In this document: one piece after another, positions 53,936 through 64,000 of the stretch
How positions within the stretch are numbered: position 1 is the stretch's first letter
How the letters are laid out: every line of letters starts with the position of its first letter
From: Trichobilharzia szidati
Lineage: Eukaryota; Platyhelminthes; Trematoda; Strigeidida; Schistosomatidae
Direction of reading: 5' to 3'
Assembly (NCBI GenBank): GCA_944472155.2
Contig: OX235277.1
Coordinates: 35,660,804-35,724,803 of the forward strand
Length of the DNA: 64,000 bases
The notes under the pieces: generated by a model
What the model was told of the DNA's origin: nothing
Seen by the model: only the letters and a program-made list of their open reading frames with translations
Databases searched by the model: none
Made by a program: the position numbers and the translations under genes

Positions 53936-54918
53936 CGTTACTGAACAAAGAATATTCTTTTCGATAACATGCCCCTCATCAGGTTCAACAGTTATATATA
54001 AATAATAGTGAATGAATGAATTAGTGTTATTAACAACATTAATGGTGTTTAAATAAAATCTAATCAATAATGATAATAATAATATCAGGGGATTACAGTT
54101 CAATAGCACCAACAAAACAATACACACTGAATATCAGACAGAAAATAAGGCAAGGTAATAATACAAATTCATGAATTTAGAGTCTCCACTGAAGGCTGGT
54201 CAGGGCAGTAGTAGTGGCTAGCTGGACTTGCTTCGTTCTCACACAAAGCAATGTTGCTAATGCTGGTAAGCTGCAGGTCTTATTTTCTGCACCACCGATA
54301 GTGATTCCTCAAATGGAAGATGAAGTACCTAGATTAGCCACTTCTGATTTTATCTACCAATTCAACTGCTCTTGTGGTTATATTAGCCGTTGCTCTAGGA
54401 AATTGATATTTCGTGGTGGTTGGGGAGCATCTATCAGTGTATCTAAGTGAAGTTGGAGTTTAAACTGGCCACAAAGCCAGTATTGAAGAATCTTCTGCCA
54501 TTATCAGCTATGGGTACCAAATATATTGCCAAAAGCATCTAGGTACCGCATACTCCAAACAGAAGATTCACGATTCGTGTGAAACAGCCAGTGCTTTGTG
54601 TGCAAAAGAAGCAAGTCCAGCTATCCACTGCTGCTGCCTTGACCAGCCTTCAGTGGAGACTCTAAATTCATGAATTCGTAATATTACCTTGCCTTATTTT
54701 CTGTCTGATATTCAGTGTGTATTTTTTTGTTGATGCTGTCGAAGTGTAATCCATTGATATTATTATTATCATTATTATTGATTCGATGTTATTTAAACAC
54801 CATTAATGTTGTAAAGGTCACTAATTCATTCATTCACTATTACGGATGCATATAACTGTTGAACCTGATGCAGAGCAGGTTATCGAAACGAATATTCTTT
54901 GTTCAGTAACCATTCTTT
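53936..54918 (+). mobile_element. PLE with about 320-bp inverted repeats
   Basis: Arms 53936-54251 and 54592-54918 are inverted copies, more diverged than in other PLEs here. The middle encodes ATSDFIYQFNCSCGYI (GIY-YIG start) and later YCQKHLGTAYSKQ. Each arm has a hammerhead-like motif: minus 53943-53986 (GAAC, CTGATGA, GAAA, palindromic AAGAATATTCTT, GTTC) and plus 54861-54904 (core CTGATGC). Confidence 0.75.
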
Positions 54919-54989
54919 TGAAAAATTTCAATGGGTATTTTCAATCAGTTAACTAATTATTTTCACGAAAAATTCTTGGAATGAGTAAA

Positions 54990-55820
54990 TTCCAACGTGT
55001 CTTACATCAGGCAAACTGGTCCGAACTTCTTCAGGGAAATCAATCAAACCAAATTAGAATAAGATAACCCTAGTTTACATATCAAAAGTTAAGACGATCT
55101 GGTATCATTCTGTTTCTAGTGTTGCCGTTTGTTAATTCTTGGATTCTGCCTATACTTCTTTACTGCTCCCCACCGCTTAATCTTTCCTGGATTACTTCAG
55201 AAAGACTTTGTTATACTGTGAAGGGCACTAAAACTGTCAGCAGGATGAGTGCTGTGTTCTTAAACCAACTGGTTGATACTATTGTCGATAGACATACGAA
55301 CTCCTGAGAGAAATTAGCAAATATTTTCTAGTCAGACTCTGAGCATCCTGTCTATACACAATTCTTTTCTTGTATGTATGTCAGCCGGTAGAACTAGAAG
55401 CAACTATATAAGACTATATGCTTGGACGACTAAATACAAAAACTCTACACTACCTTATTTAGCACACATTTTATGCGATGAGAAAAGTGTGTAAGACAGG
55501 AAATTACCAATTTATTGCGGAACTCTAAGTAAACGGCCCCATTTCTTTTCTTTTCACTGTTATATTGTTGTTATTATTTTTACCTAATTTAATTTTATAT
55601 TCATTTCCTTATTGAAAAATATTACCAGTGTAAATGTCGTGTTTAAATTATTATCCCTGTAATGAGAAAGTTAGATGCGATTCTGTACAACTACATGCTG
55701 AAAAGTACTATTCGGAAGAAGGTGTCTTGCACTAGGCGAACTGGTTCGAAATTCTTCAGGGAAATCAATTGAAATTAGAATTAGATAACACTAGTTTACT
55801 TATAAAAAGGACATCTCTTG
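54990..55820 (+). pseudogene. CR1-like LINE fragment between about 90-bp direct repeats
   Basis: The LINE part 55085-55705 gives LLPFVNSWILPILLYCSPPL, VSRMSAVFLNQLVDTIVDRH and then frame-broken YKNSTLPYLAHILCDEKSV. It lacks the usual (ATT)n end. The flanks 54995-55083 and 55718-55812 are related direct repeats (CTTCAGGGAAATCAAT in both) at roughly four in five identical bases. Confidence 0.7.
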
Positions 55821-56200
55821 TTTTTAAAAACTTTGTCCAGTCATATGAGCCATAAAGCAGTCATCAAAATACACTAAATATATAATAATTCTTAGCTGAT
55901 GCACGGAAAGTTCTGGTGGATAAATTATTAAAAAAATAGATATGTATCAACAATCAATCATACCTGATCTAAATCCCTAGTTGTCTATATCTTTTAATGG
56001 AAAGGCTAACAAATGATTTACAATTGTTTCCCCATACACACGCGCACACACACACACCATTATATACCATGAGCTTTAGTTGAACGCAATCACTAAAACT
56101 CTGATGAAAAAGTACACACTATCGACAGTGTTTAAAAAAAGAAGTAGACTAATATTTGAAAGTCTGAGGTCAAATTTTAATCACAGTTTATGAAATTCTC
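55821..56200. other. AT-rich stretch with (CA)n
   Basis: (CA)n at about 56036-56058; nothing else recognised. Confidence 0.35.
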
Positions 56201-56201
56201 A

Positions 56202-57160
56202 AGAATTAAAAAGTTAATCTGAACGAAGAATATTATTTTCAATAATTTCTCTTCAGGTTCTTACAATTATAAAATATAATATTTGTTGTCGTTACAATAA
56301 AGACCAGTTATGCGGCAGGGAAAATTAAGTGCATACAAAGCTCGATCCTGTCACACTTGGTCGATACTGGACATGATATCGATGTCAACTCAGCTTTCAG
56401 GGTTATATACCGAATTCCAAAGTCGTTATCACGTACAGTTCGCTTACGTCTTCTACACATAACTGAAGCTGTTGCAATGAGATCGACTAAACCGGAACTG
56501 TGTATCCAAAAAGAACACGTCCAGACACTGTTCCTACCGTGGCCAAACTTGGATTGACGATTCTTCTTCTCACCAAGAGTGCTCCTCCCCTTAACCCTCT
56601 TGGCTTTTTTTCCTTTGCTTATTATTACAATTATTATTATTCGTCATAATTTATGCCCTTCATGCAAACATTCTCTCAATACTATCGAATTTTTTTTTCG
56701 TTTATACTATCCGGACTTATTATTAGTGATATTATCTCTTTTCTCAATATATGCCTCCACCTGTTTCATTTCACATATTCGTTATCTCATTATGAACCTC
56801 CCATTGCAGTCTTACTATCTCCTGTTTAACACAGACCACTTTGTACTAGCCACTCACCTGACACCTTGAACTGACTTGTCAATTTTCCTACCCCACACTC
56901 TACAAATCTATTATGATTAATCACCATTGTCTCCCGTTTTACAATATTTTGTAATCGAATTCAGCCTAGCACGTTTGTCACACAAATACGACTATTTATT
57001 TTGTCACCCCATAATTAATCTGTTATTCTACGTTAAATACGTATCTGCCGCATAACTGGCCTTTATTGTAACGACAACAAATATTATATTTTATAATTGT
57101 AAGAACCTGAAGAGAAATTATTGAAAAAAATATTCTTCGTTCAGATAGACTTTTTAATTC
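56202..57160 (+). mobile_element. PLE with about 117-bp inverted repeats and C-terminal ORF
   Basis: Arms 56202-56318 and 57043-57160. The plus-strand ORF near 56340-56557 reads LVDTGHDIDVNSAFRVIYRI, SLSRTVRLRLLHITEAVAMR, KPELCIQKEHVQTLFLPWPN and a stop, i.e. the complete C-terminal end of a PLE protein. The 3' UTR 56580-57040 recurs inverted at 63200-63700. 5' truncated inside the GIY-YIG domain. Confidence 0.8.
57103..57142 (+). ncRNA. PLE-type minimal hammerhead motif
   Basis: GAAC pairs with GTTC (stem I); core CTGAAGA fits CUGANGA; short AU/GU stem II inside GAAATTATT; GAAA; then a near-palindrome ending TTCTTC before GTTC. The sister motif at 62964-63003 (minus) has a perfect AAGAATATTCTT stem III. 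Stem II has only about two pairs, so isolated activity is doubtful. Confidence 0.45.
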
Positions 57161-57214
57161 ATAATATGGGAATTTTCCACACTATCAATTCTCAAGAGTT
57201 GGTTTGTGAGGATT

Positions 57215-57580
57215 AAATTTATTTTGACGAGTTTGACGACGGATTGATATCAGTTAGAGAACCATTGAAGACCACTTATGGAGTACTGGACAGCTATTTC
57301 ATCCTAGTTTTGGGAATCATCGGCAGTACGCATCCACTGCCAGGGTTCGAACACAGGACCTTCCGTATACCATTCAGCCACTGGGACCCAATCGAATGAC
57401 CAGCCCATGAATTCTGACTTCTACCAATTCGTCGTTTAGCGCGACTGGCACCAACCAATGTCATCGGTGGGAAATCCATCCTCACACTTGACTACATGAA
57501 CCTCACTGGTCACGACTTCTCACTAGAACTGCAGGAAACTCCGTCCTGTAGCACGTCACTAGCGAACATAACATACATGA
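57215..57580 (-). mobile_element. HHR-SINE, near full-length
   Basis: Tail, substrate GGAGTACTGGACAGCT, core (minus CCGATGA), stem II with GGAT, B-box complement (GGGTTCGAACACA), and long leader to ACTAGCGAACATAAC. It keeps stem I GTACTG/CAGTAC in the same register as 14764. Confidence 0.8.
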
Positions 57581-57664
57581 TCGGATAAAGATTTTTAAAG
57601 ATAACATATACCCTTTTATAAATACACCTTCATGGAATGAATGGGAGATTGTGGGATAATTTCA

Positions 57665-57960
57665 ACTGTTAGAATTTCCGTTACGAAGTAACATCGGTTA
57701 CAGAGATCACTGCAGGCCAGTGAGCACTAGACAGCTTTTTCGTCCTATCTTCTGAGATTTCTTATCAGTGCTGATCATTAAACCCCACCATGGATAGAAC
57801 TTACGAACATCAGGTTACGAGCACAAGGAAGTTGATGACCATTCAGCCACTTGAGATTGGAATTCAATGGCCCTCACTGAAGCTTCAGGAATTCCAAAAC
57901 AAAAATGAGGACGTAACAGCCGTCCAGTGCTCCATACTGGTTTTCAATGTCTTTGTAGCC
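57665..57960 (-). mobile_element. HHR-SINE, old copy, with a short plus-strand fragment
   Basis: The minus part, 57670-57870, keeps substrate GAGCACTAGACAGCTTTTTC and tRNA-like remnant AACATCAGGTTACGAGCAC. The plus scrap, 57885-57960, has GGACGTAACAGCCGTCCAGT and GGTTTTCAATG. Confidence 0.55.
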
Positions 57961-59433
57961 ACTGGCAGTTCGTTACGAAAACCCCTGAAGAAGTTCCTAC
58001 TAGTTTAGAGAAAGAGAAGTAGGAAATATTCTAATTCCCCTGAGATTTATACAAATGTAATTTCCACGTATATTCACTTTTCACTGAGTGCTCAGTGTTG
58101 TTTGTGAAACTATCCGGTCAAACCTTAATCACAGTGCGTATGATATATTATCAATATTTATTTAAACGCTTCGCTTATCTTATTATTTATTCGTTTACAT
58201 GTTTTACATTTGTCTCCTACCCCTTCCCACCCGCTCGCCCCCTCTACCCACATCATCTCCCCACACCCCTTTAGCTCTGTTCATTCATTCATTCATTCAT
58301 TCATTCATCCATTCAATCAACCAATGTATTGTTTAAATGCAGTTCTTTGTATAATTAAAAATTTGAAATAGGCATGTAACTTGTGTGTAAAGTTATTGTA
58401 CACCGTGTGTGTATGCGTGTGTGGGCGGATGTATGTCTATTTATATCTTCATGTAGATTGTATATATGTGCATAGAATTATTTCATTATACTACTCTCTT
58501 AATCTGTCTGTCTATCGATCTATACATCATCTATTGATCTGTCTATCTATCCATCTAATTCTATTATTACAACTTCCTTTATTCAAGAAAAAATATATAT
58601 ACATAAAAGACGCAGTACACAAAAACTTACTGTCAGTCATGAAACATGCTATAAGAAAAGAACAAGATCGAGTTAATCTAAGGGAGAATAGGAGGAAAAG
58701 GCAATGACATCAACAACACTGGAGAAACAAATTCCAGATAGATAGAGAGAGTTTGGGGGGGGAGGTGTTAATAGTGGTCGTAGTAGTAGTAGTAATGATG
58801 GGAAGGAAGGAGGAAGTCAGCCGAAGAAAGTAGTACACAAAAAGCCCATACAATATAATTTGTACTTGTTTTGCGTTCTTTTGAAGGGGACAGAGACACA
58901 GAGCGCGCTCAGTTTCTTTTCAAAATGATAAAAAATGATAAAACGTGAAGAAAAGTTAGATGATCATATCTGACTATAATTGTTATTACTAAGGCTAAAA
59001 AGGAATTTTGTTTTTTACGAGTTTTACAAGTTAATTTGCGTTCTTTATAGTAGACAAAAAAGACACATAACTAATATGAGTTACATCACGAACTAACTAA
59101 CTGAGACTGTGCGTACGAGTGAGTTTGTGTGTGTGAATGAAGAGACAAAGAATAAATGTGTAGGCTGCATTAGATGGACAGCTATGATCTATCACGCCCA
59201 CCCTCTACTTACTCCCAACTGAAAAGAACACGGTTTAGTCTCTTTTTTTGTCCATGGATTCTTTACATCTTTGTGTCTTCAAAGTGTGGGAAGGAAATTG
59301 GAATTCACCTTATCATTTACAAGTATTTTAAAACAGCTCCAAGGTGGTAAGAATTCACCAGAGTTTCCCCCAAGCTACAATTTATTGAACCGCTTGGTGC
59401 CAGAAATGACAACTAAAGAAACATCTGTACTAC
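57961..59433. other. Microsatellite-rich intergenic DNA
   Basis: (CATT)n at 58278-58312, (TG)n near 58403-58422, (TCTA)n at 58505-58560, G-run at 58752-58760, (TAG)n at 58782-58797. No transposon family recognised. A weak exon-like segment at 58605-58707 is discussed among the rejected items. Confidence 0.4.
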
Positions 59434-60670
59434 TCACTGTGATATGAGTAGTTGGATTCCACTTACACTAACCTGTATTGCCTCCTTGTAGCACACAAAA
59501 CGAGAGAAGAAAGTAAAAGGAAATGCAAAATAGAGACAGTAAACAGAGATATGAAGCAAAAAGAATAGTAATATCGAAGAACCACATAATTTTATTAGAT
59601 ATTGTAAGTCACAAGGAGTGGATGCATCTGCACCACCCACTGAGAACGATTTTGAGTCATATCACCGATTGTCTCCAGCCTCCACTGGTGTTTACCGTGC
59701 CGATGACCCCGACCAGGAAGTCTACGCCTTCCCACGTGGCTTAGACTAACTGTTGTGGATTTCATTGATTGATGAAGCCATGTTTGATTTGACCACCACA
59801 TTGCCCATTGTCGAGGAAGGCAATGGCTTGGCATGCGTAACACATGTCCCAACCATTTGAATCGATATAACTGCTTCGCGACCTCGTCGGCTGATTTCCA
59901 CCTCCTTACCTAGCATTCGACCGGTGCCTAACCTCAACATTGCTCACCTTATTATACCACTTAACATGAGAGATAGAACTCAGACGTCCATAATCAAAGA
60001 TAGTTAGCCTTTTCACATCTGCCACTTTCAATGGCCATGCCTCACAGCCATAAAGGAGGACAGAGAGAACTGCTGAGCAGTACACACGCCCTTCAGTCGA
60101 CAGCCGGATATCACGTCTACGCCAGAGACGGCGTAAAGTGACATGTATCCGTGCAGAGGTTTCGTCAGTGATCAACCCTCTTGTGCTGACTGATTTAGCT
60201 TCCCAAATACTTAAAGTAGTGGTCAACATACCCAGTCACCACTTCAGTCCCTATTTCTAAGCTAAAAATCAGTGTAGTCCAGTCTTGTAGCATCATCATA
60301 CATTTGATGTTAGAGAATGGCATGCCAAACATTCGCGGATTGCAGCTCAAACTATTCAGAAGACTCTGCATTTTGTCACCGTCTTCACCTAGAAGAACTA
60401 TATCATCTGGATATTCTTAGTCAACGAGATTATTCCCTGGTAACAAGTTAATCCCTGAGTCGCTGAAGTCAGCAGTTAGGTTTAATTCCATTAGTACATC
60501 TATGATGAAATTAAATAGAAATGTGGACAGTTGACATCCTTGACGGACACTACTAGTTGTCACCATTTCAGATGACAAATCGCCGAAAGCTCTTACCTGG
60601 CTGCATGAGTTCGAGTGAAGTGCCTTGATCAGTGCAATGTATTTTCCCGGCATTCCCTTCACAGCCTAAC
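59434..60670 (-). pseudogene. RTE-like LINE (Perere-3/SR3-like), RT to C-terminus
   Basis: Minus strand from 60665: MPGKYIALIKALHSNSCSQV, SSVRQGCQLSTFLFNFIID (RT motif), EYPDDIVLLGEDGDKMQSLL (RT active site with P for A), then YFKYLGS, ISARIHVTLRRLWRRRDIRL, YCSAVLSVLLYGCEAWPLKV, and at the end GHVLRMPSHCLPRQWAMW, HQSMKSTTVSLSHVGRRRLP and MTQNRSQW. Few frame breaks; a long LINE 3' half. A second copy end is at 6440-6700. Confidence 0.8.
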
Positions 60671-60689
60671 ATCGCCAAAGTATTTCTCT

Positions 60690-62430
60690 CATCTTCTTAA
60701 ACCTTCTTTGAAATCTTTTAATGACCCAGAGCAGTTCGCTTACAAATGAAGTAGAAGCACATCAGATTCTGTCGGTGTTCTCCACCACAATAGTGTTTCA
60801 AGTCTTGATAAAGCAGCTAAGTTTGTTCGAGCTTCCTTTTTAGAATACACTGCTGCTTTTGACTCTATTCCGAGGGCACTTTTACTATGCAAGCTGATTT
60901 CAGCAAACACTGAGTCCTGGACCACAAGATGGCTGCCTTCTTATTTTTCTGATAGAAAACAACAGACTGTTTTGAATGGAAAGTGCACCACTTCATTGCT
61001 AATGGAAACTGGTTTGCTTGGAGGTGCTCCAGTACTCTTTCCATTCCTTTTTTCTTTCTTTTTGCATCACCTTCCTTATTCTTCCAAAGCTAACCTCATT
61101 AAATATGCCAATGATCTCACCATTTCTGTCCCAGTAGTTTCTGCTTTGGATTGTTCGTATATAAATAGTTTGAAGTTTGTCTGAAGTTAACAGATGGTGT
61201 CACCTAAATGCTCTTAAAGTGAATCCATCTAAATGTCATACTGTTTGTTTGATTTTAGTTTCAGATGCGAACAAGACTTGAGTGCGTGGACTGATTCAGT
61301 CCTCCCATGATTTCTGTAATATATTGACGGCGCTGTGATGACAGGGAGTAAATCGAATATCTCTCATATCGGTATTAGTTTCTCTTCGAGCCTCTGTTGG
61401 TCATCTCATATCCAGTTGATTTTTAAGAAAATTTTTATTTTAACTTATTACATAAAGAAGTTGAGACTTTATATTGGTATAACTCAACCTCTTCTCTTAC
61501 AATTCGTTAATTCATGTATTCTGCCATTCTCCTTTATTGTTCTCCCCACTTATTTTTCTCTGGACTTCCCAAAAAAGACTATGTCATATTACGTAAACCA
61601 TTTAGGCTGTAAGTAGAGTTAGTGGTGTGTGTGGCTTTGACTCAACTTTTTTTATTCCTTTACGTTCCCCAGTGGAACACTGGGCTTCAAGCTAGTGGCT
61701 TGAAGTTTCTGTAGCAGTGGTGTTTATTTTACAGGATGGGGTTGCTAGCCTCATGCCCAACCTTTCCTCTTCACCAGCTTTTTGTTCTGGGTTAGCGAGG
61801 TAAAGGAGTGCGCCGGCCGCGGATCGAACCCCCCACCTGGTGCATGGTCGGCGAGCGTCCTAACGGCTATGCCACCGACGCACTAACTAACTGACATTAT
61901 TGTCAGTAGGCACTTCAATTCTTGCAAGCATTTGACCATAGTTATCTTGTCTGATACTGAACATCCTCTATATTCTCAACTTTCGCCTTTTATATCTTCC
62001 CGTGGGGGGGGGGGGTGAAACCAGAAGAAACTTCATAAGAAGCATTTATGCCCGTACAGCTAATAAATATAAAAATCCCCCCCCCCACACCACCGTAATT
62101 AGCACGAGTGTTGGTTGTGTGAAGAGACGGAGAGTCAGATGTCAGAAAAGAACTTTTAAAATGAGTAACTGAACTGCAAAGCTTAAGCAAAGATTATTAT
62201 TATTGTTATTATTATTACATGTGTTATCTATGAGACTATCTATCTACTTATACTTCATGACGTTTCCACCAACATTCCATCTATAGTGGTTTTATTATTA
62301 TTATTACTACTTTAAATTTTATGTAAATACATATTTATAAAAGGAGCTAAATTGTTACAATATGTATAAAAACGCTGAGAATTCCAATCTGTATAATTAT
62401 TATCGTTTGGAATAAAGTGATTATTATTAT
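60690..62430 (+). pseudogene. CR1-like LINE, RT to 3' end, interrupted by SINE2a
   Basis: Blocks: FNDPEQFAYK, SVSSLDKAAKFVRASFLEYT, AAFDSIPRALLLCKL, WLPSYFSDRKQQTVLNGKC, HLPYSSKANLIKYANDLTI (RT active site YAND for YADD), ISFSSSLCWSSHIQLIFKK, QPLLLQFVNSCILPFSFIV; after the SINE at 61647-61882: IVSRHFNSCKHL, DTEHPLYSQLSPFISS, then homopolymer-disrupted sequence. The 3' end is GCTGAGAATTCCAATCTGTA, GTTTGGAATAAAG and (ATT)n. The most complete CR1-like copy here. Confidence 0.85.
61647..61882 (-). mobile_element. SINE2a inserted in a CR1-like LINE
   Basis: Complete element from the T-run (A-tail reversed) and CCTTTACGTTCCCCAGTGG to GCCACCGACGCAC. The CR1 reading resumes on the other side, so it inserted after the LINE. 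The B-box region reads GGATCGAACCCCCCACC. Confidence 0.85.
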
Positions 62431-62946
62431 TATAGGGGGGGGGGTAATGATATTTCAGTGTTGACGATGGGCTTTTTGTGTGTGTTTGTGTATGCGAATG
62501 TTTGCACTTGGGGAAGGAGTCAGAAAATGAGATTTACAAGTTAGTTAGAATAATAATTATAATGGATTAATTTCAGTATATCTGTAATTATTCCCTTTTT
62601 TTTCTGTCACCTTAGAAACCAAAGAAGTGACTTCGAAAGTATACTACGAGAGGATTTATGAGTTTTTAGCTATTTTTGATGCCGATTTGTTGTTCAGGGT
62701 CATTCTCTGTTGCGCTGGACTAACTTCTCTCGTCAACTTATGTATAAATAGCTACACATAACGTACGTTGTAAGTGTAGTTACTAGGATAACCATCTCAC
62801 AGTATGCTGGCTGTTGTCAGGCTATTGAAATGAAACTAGAGATGACTATTTCACTGATATCTGTGCAAGGAAAACTCGAATTTATTCTAGCCGACTACAT
62901 AGACAGAAAATGTTTTGAGTTCACTTCTCTTTGTCACAATTATAGT
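62431..62946. other. G-run followed by unassigned DNA
   Basis: A run of G at 62433-62443 follows the CR1 end; then (TG)n-like sequence at 62475-62490. Nothing else recognised. Confidence 0.35.
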
Positions 62947-64000
62947 GAATTAAAAGTCAATCTGAACGAAGAATATTCTTTTCAATAATTTCTCTTCAGG
63001 TTCTTACAATTATAAAACAATTATAATATTTGTTGTCGTTACAATAAAGGCCAGTTATGCGACGGATACATTTTTAACGTAGAATAACAGATTAATTATG
63101 GGGTGTCAAAATAAATAGTCGTATTTGTGTGGCAAACGTGCTAAACTGAATTCGATTACAAAATATTGTAAAACGGCAGACAATGGTGGTGATTAATCAT
63201 AATAGATTCGTAGAGTGTGGGGTAGGAAAATTGGCAAGTAGGTCAGTTCAAGGTTATAAAAGGTGTCAGGTGAGCGGCTACTACAAAGTGGTCTGTGTTA
63301 AACAGGAGATAGTAAGACTGCAATGGGAGGTTCATAATGAAATAACGAATATGTGAAATGAAACAGGTGGAGGCATATTTTGAGAAAAGAGATAATAATA
63401 ATATAATATTATAATAATATAATATTATAATAATATAATATTATAATAATATTATAATAATATAATATTATTATAATATAATGTATAATATCATAATATA
63501 ATAATATGTCCGGATAGTATAAACGAAAAATTCGATAGTATTGAGAGAATGTTTGCATGAAGGGCATAAATTATGACGAACAATAGTAATATTAATAATA
63601 ATGTTAATTGTAATAATATAATATTTGTAATAATAAGTAAAGGAAAAAGAAAGCCAAGAGGGTTAAGGGGAAGAGCACTCTTGGTGAGAAGAAGAATGAA
63701 CTTCTGATTTCAGTCTTACTATCTCCTGTTTGACACAGACCACTTTGTAGTAGCCGCTCACCTGACACCTTTTATAACCTTGAACTGACCTACTTGCCAA
63801 TTTTCCTACCCCACACTCTACGAATCTATTATGATTAATCACCACCATTGTCTGCCGTTTTACAATATTTTGTAATCGAATTCAGTTTAGCACGTTTGCC
63901 ACACAAATACGACTATTTATTTTGACACCCCATAATTAATCTGCTATTCTACGTTAAAAATGTATCCGTCGCATAACTGGCCTTTATTGTAACGACAACA
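62947..64000. mobile_element. PLE 3' region as a large palindrome, cut by window end
   Basis: 63031-63320 and 63711-64000 are inverted copies with only about two mismatches in 290 bases; the arm continues beyond the window. The minus strand from about 63690 down to 62947 matches the 3' UTR and end of the PLE at 56580-57160. The loop holds an AT-only tract of TAATA-type units (63390-63510). A hammerhead-like motif lies at 62964-63003 on the minus strand. Confidence 0.8.

Noticed and set aside
56579..56869. 96-codon hydrophobic open frame as a membrane protein
   Set aside because: It starts in the 3' UTR of the PLE at 56202-57160, which is repeated in inverted form at 63200-63700; T-rich sequence gives false membrane helices.
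58605..58707. Exon-like segment on the plus strand encoding KDAVHKNLLSVMKHAIRKEQ and a basic end after an AG acceptor-like site
   Set aside because: Helical, charged composition is suggestive, but there is no homologous family I recognise, no pyrimidine-rich acceptor tract and no partner exon. It stays a possibility only.
1..64000. CRISPR arrays, operons, rRNA genes, LTR retrotransposons
   Set aside because: No regularly spaced repeats, no ribosome-binding-site organised genes, no rRNA signature and no convincing LTR pair with gag-pol motifs were seen.

Overview
The window looks like repeat-dense, gene-poor genomic DNA of a blood fluke (Schistosoma or a close relative). It is AT-rich with long tracts of (AAT)n, (CA)n and (TA)n. 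It holds remnants resembling the schistosome Sm-alpha hammerhead repeat, SR2-like RTE and CR1-like LINEs, and many Penelope-like elements (PLEs) with GIY-YIG ends. There is no sign of prokaryotic organisation, and the species is not resolved.

Only one host gene piece can be supported: a minus-strand low-complexity (Asn/Ser/Thr/Gln-rich) coding exon at 9601-10680 with a good splice donor and one internal change of reading frame. DNA below 9600 would be its intron; DNA above 10680 is non-repetitive, microsatellite-rich upstream sequence. Almost everything else is transposon-derived and broken.

Repeat families, named here for convenience. (1) HHR-SINE: a leader, a tRNA-like block with A and B boxes, a type I hammerhead-ribozyme motif directly after the B box, and a 3' tail. 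It has about 30 copies, and at seven or more loci two copies sit head to head as inverted pairs. (2) SINE2: a Gly-like tRNA head joined to either of two bodies. SINE2a ends in the 3' sequence of the SR2-like RTE LINE and SINE2b ends in the 3' sequence of the CR1-like LINE. (3) SINE3: a third tRNA-derived family. (4) Sm-alpha-like remnants. (5) LINE pieces: SR2-like RTE (with a Gln-repeat in the reverse transcriptase ORF), a second RTE-like family resembling Perere-3/SR3, and CR1-like. (6) PLE pieces of several subfamilies, many bounded by inverted terminal repeats of about 90-300 bp that contain hammerhead-like motifs.

Layout: 1-9.3 kb HHR-SINEs, SINE2/3 and LINE ends; 9.6-12.5 kb the host exon and its upstream region; 12.5-15.1 kb SR2 plus a PLE composite with 247-bp arms; 16-34.7 kb alternating CR1, PLE, SR2 and SINEs, with an intact 739-bp retroposon at 31.6 kb; 34.7-39 kb microsatellite-rich DNA with SINEs; 39.5-41.2 kb an SR2 copy split by a palindromic insertion; 42-50 kb SINEs; 50.3-57.2 kb CR1 and three inverted-repeat PLEs; 59.4-62.4 kb RTE and CR1 copies; 62.9-64 kb a large PLE palindrome running off the window.
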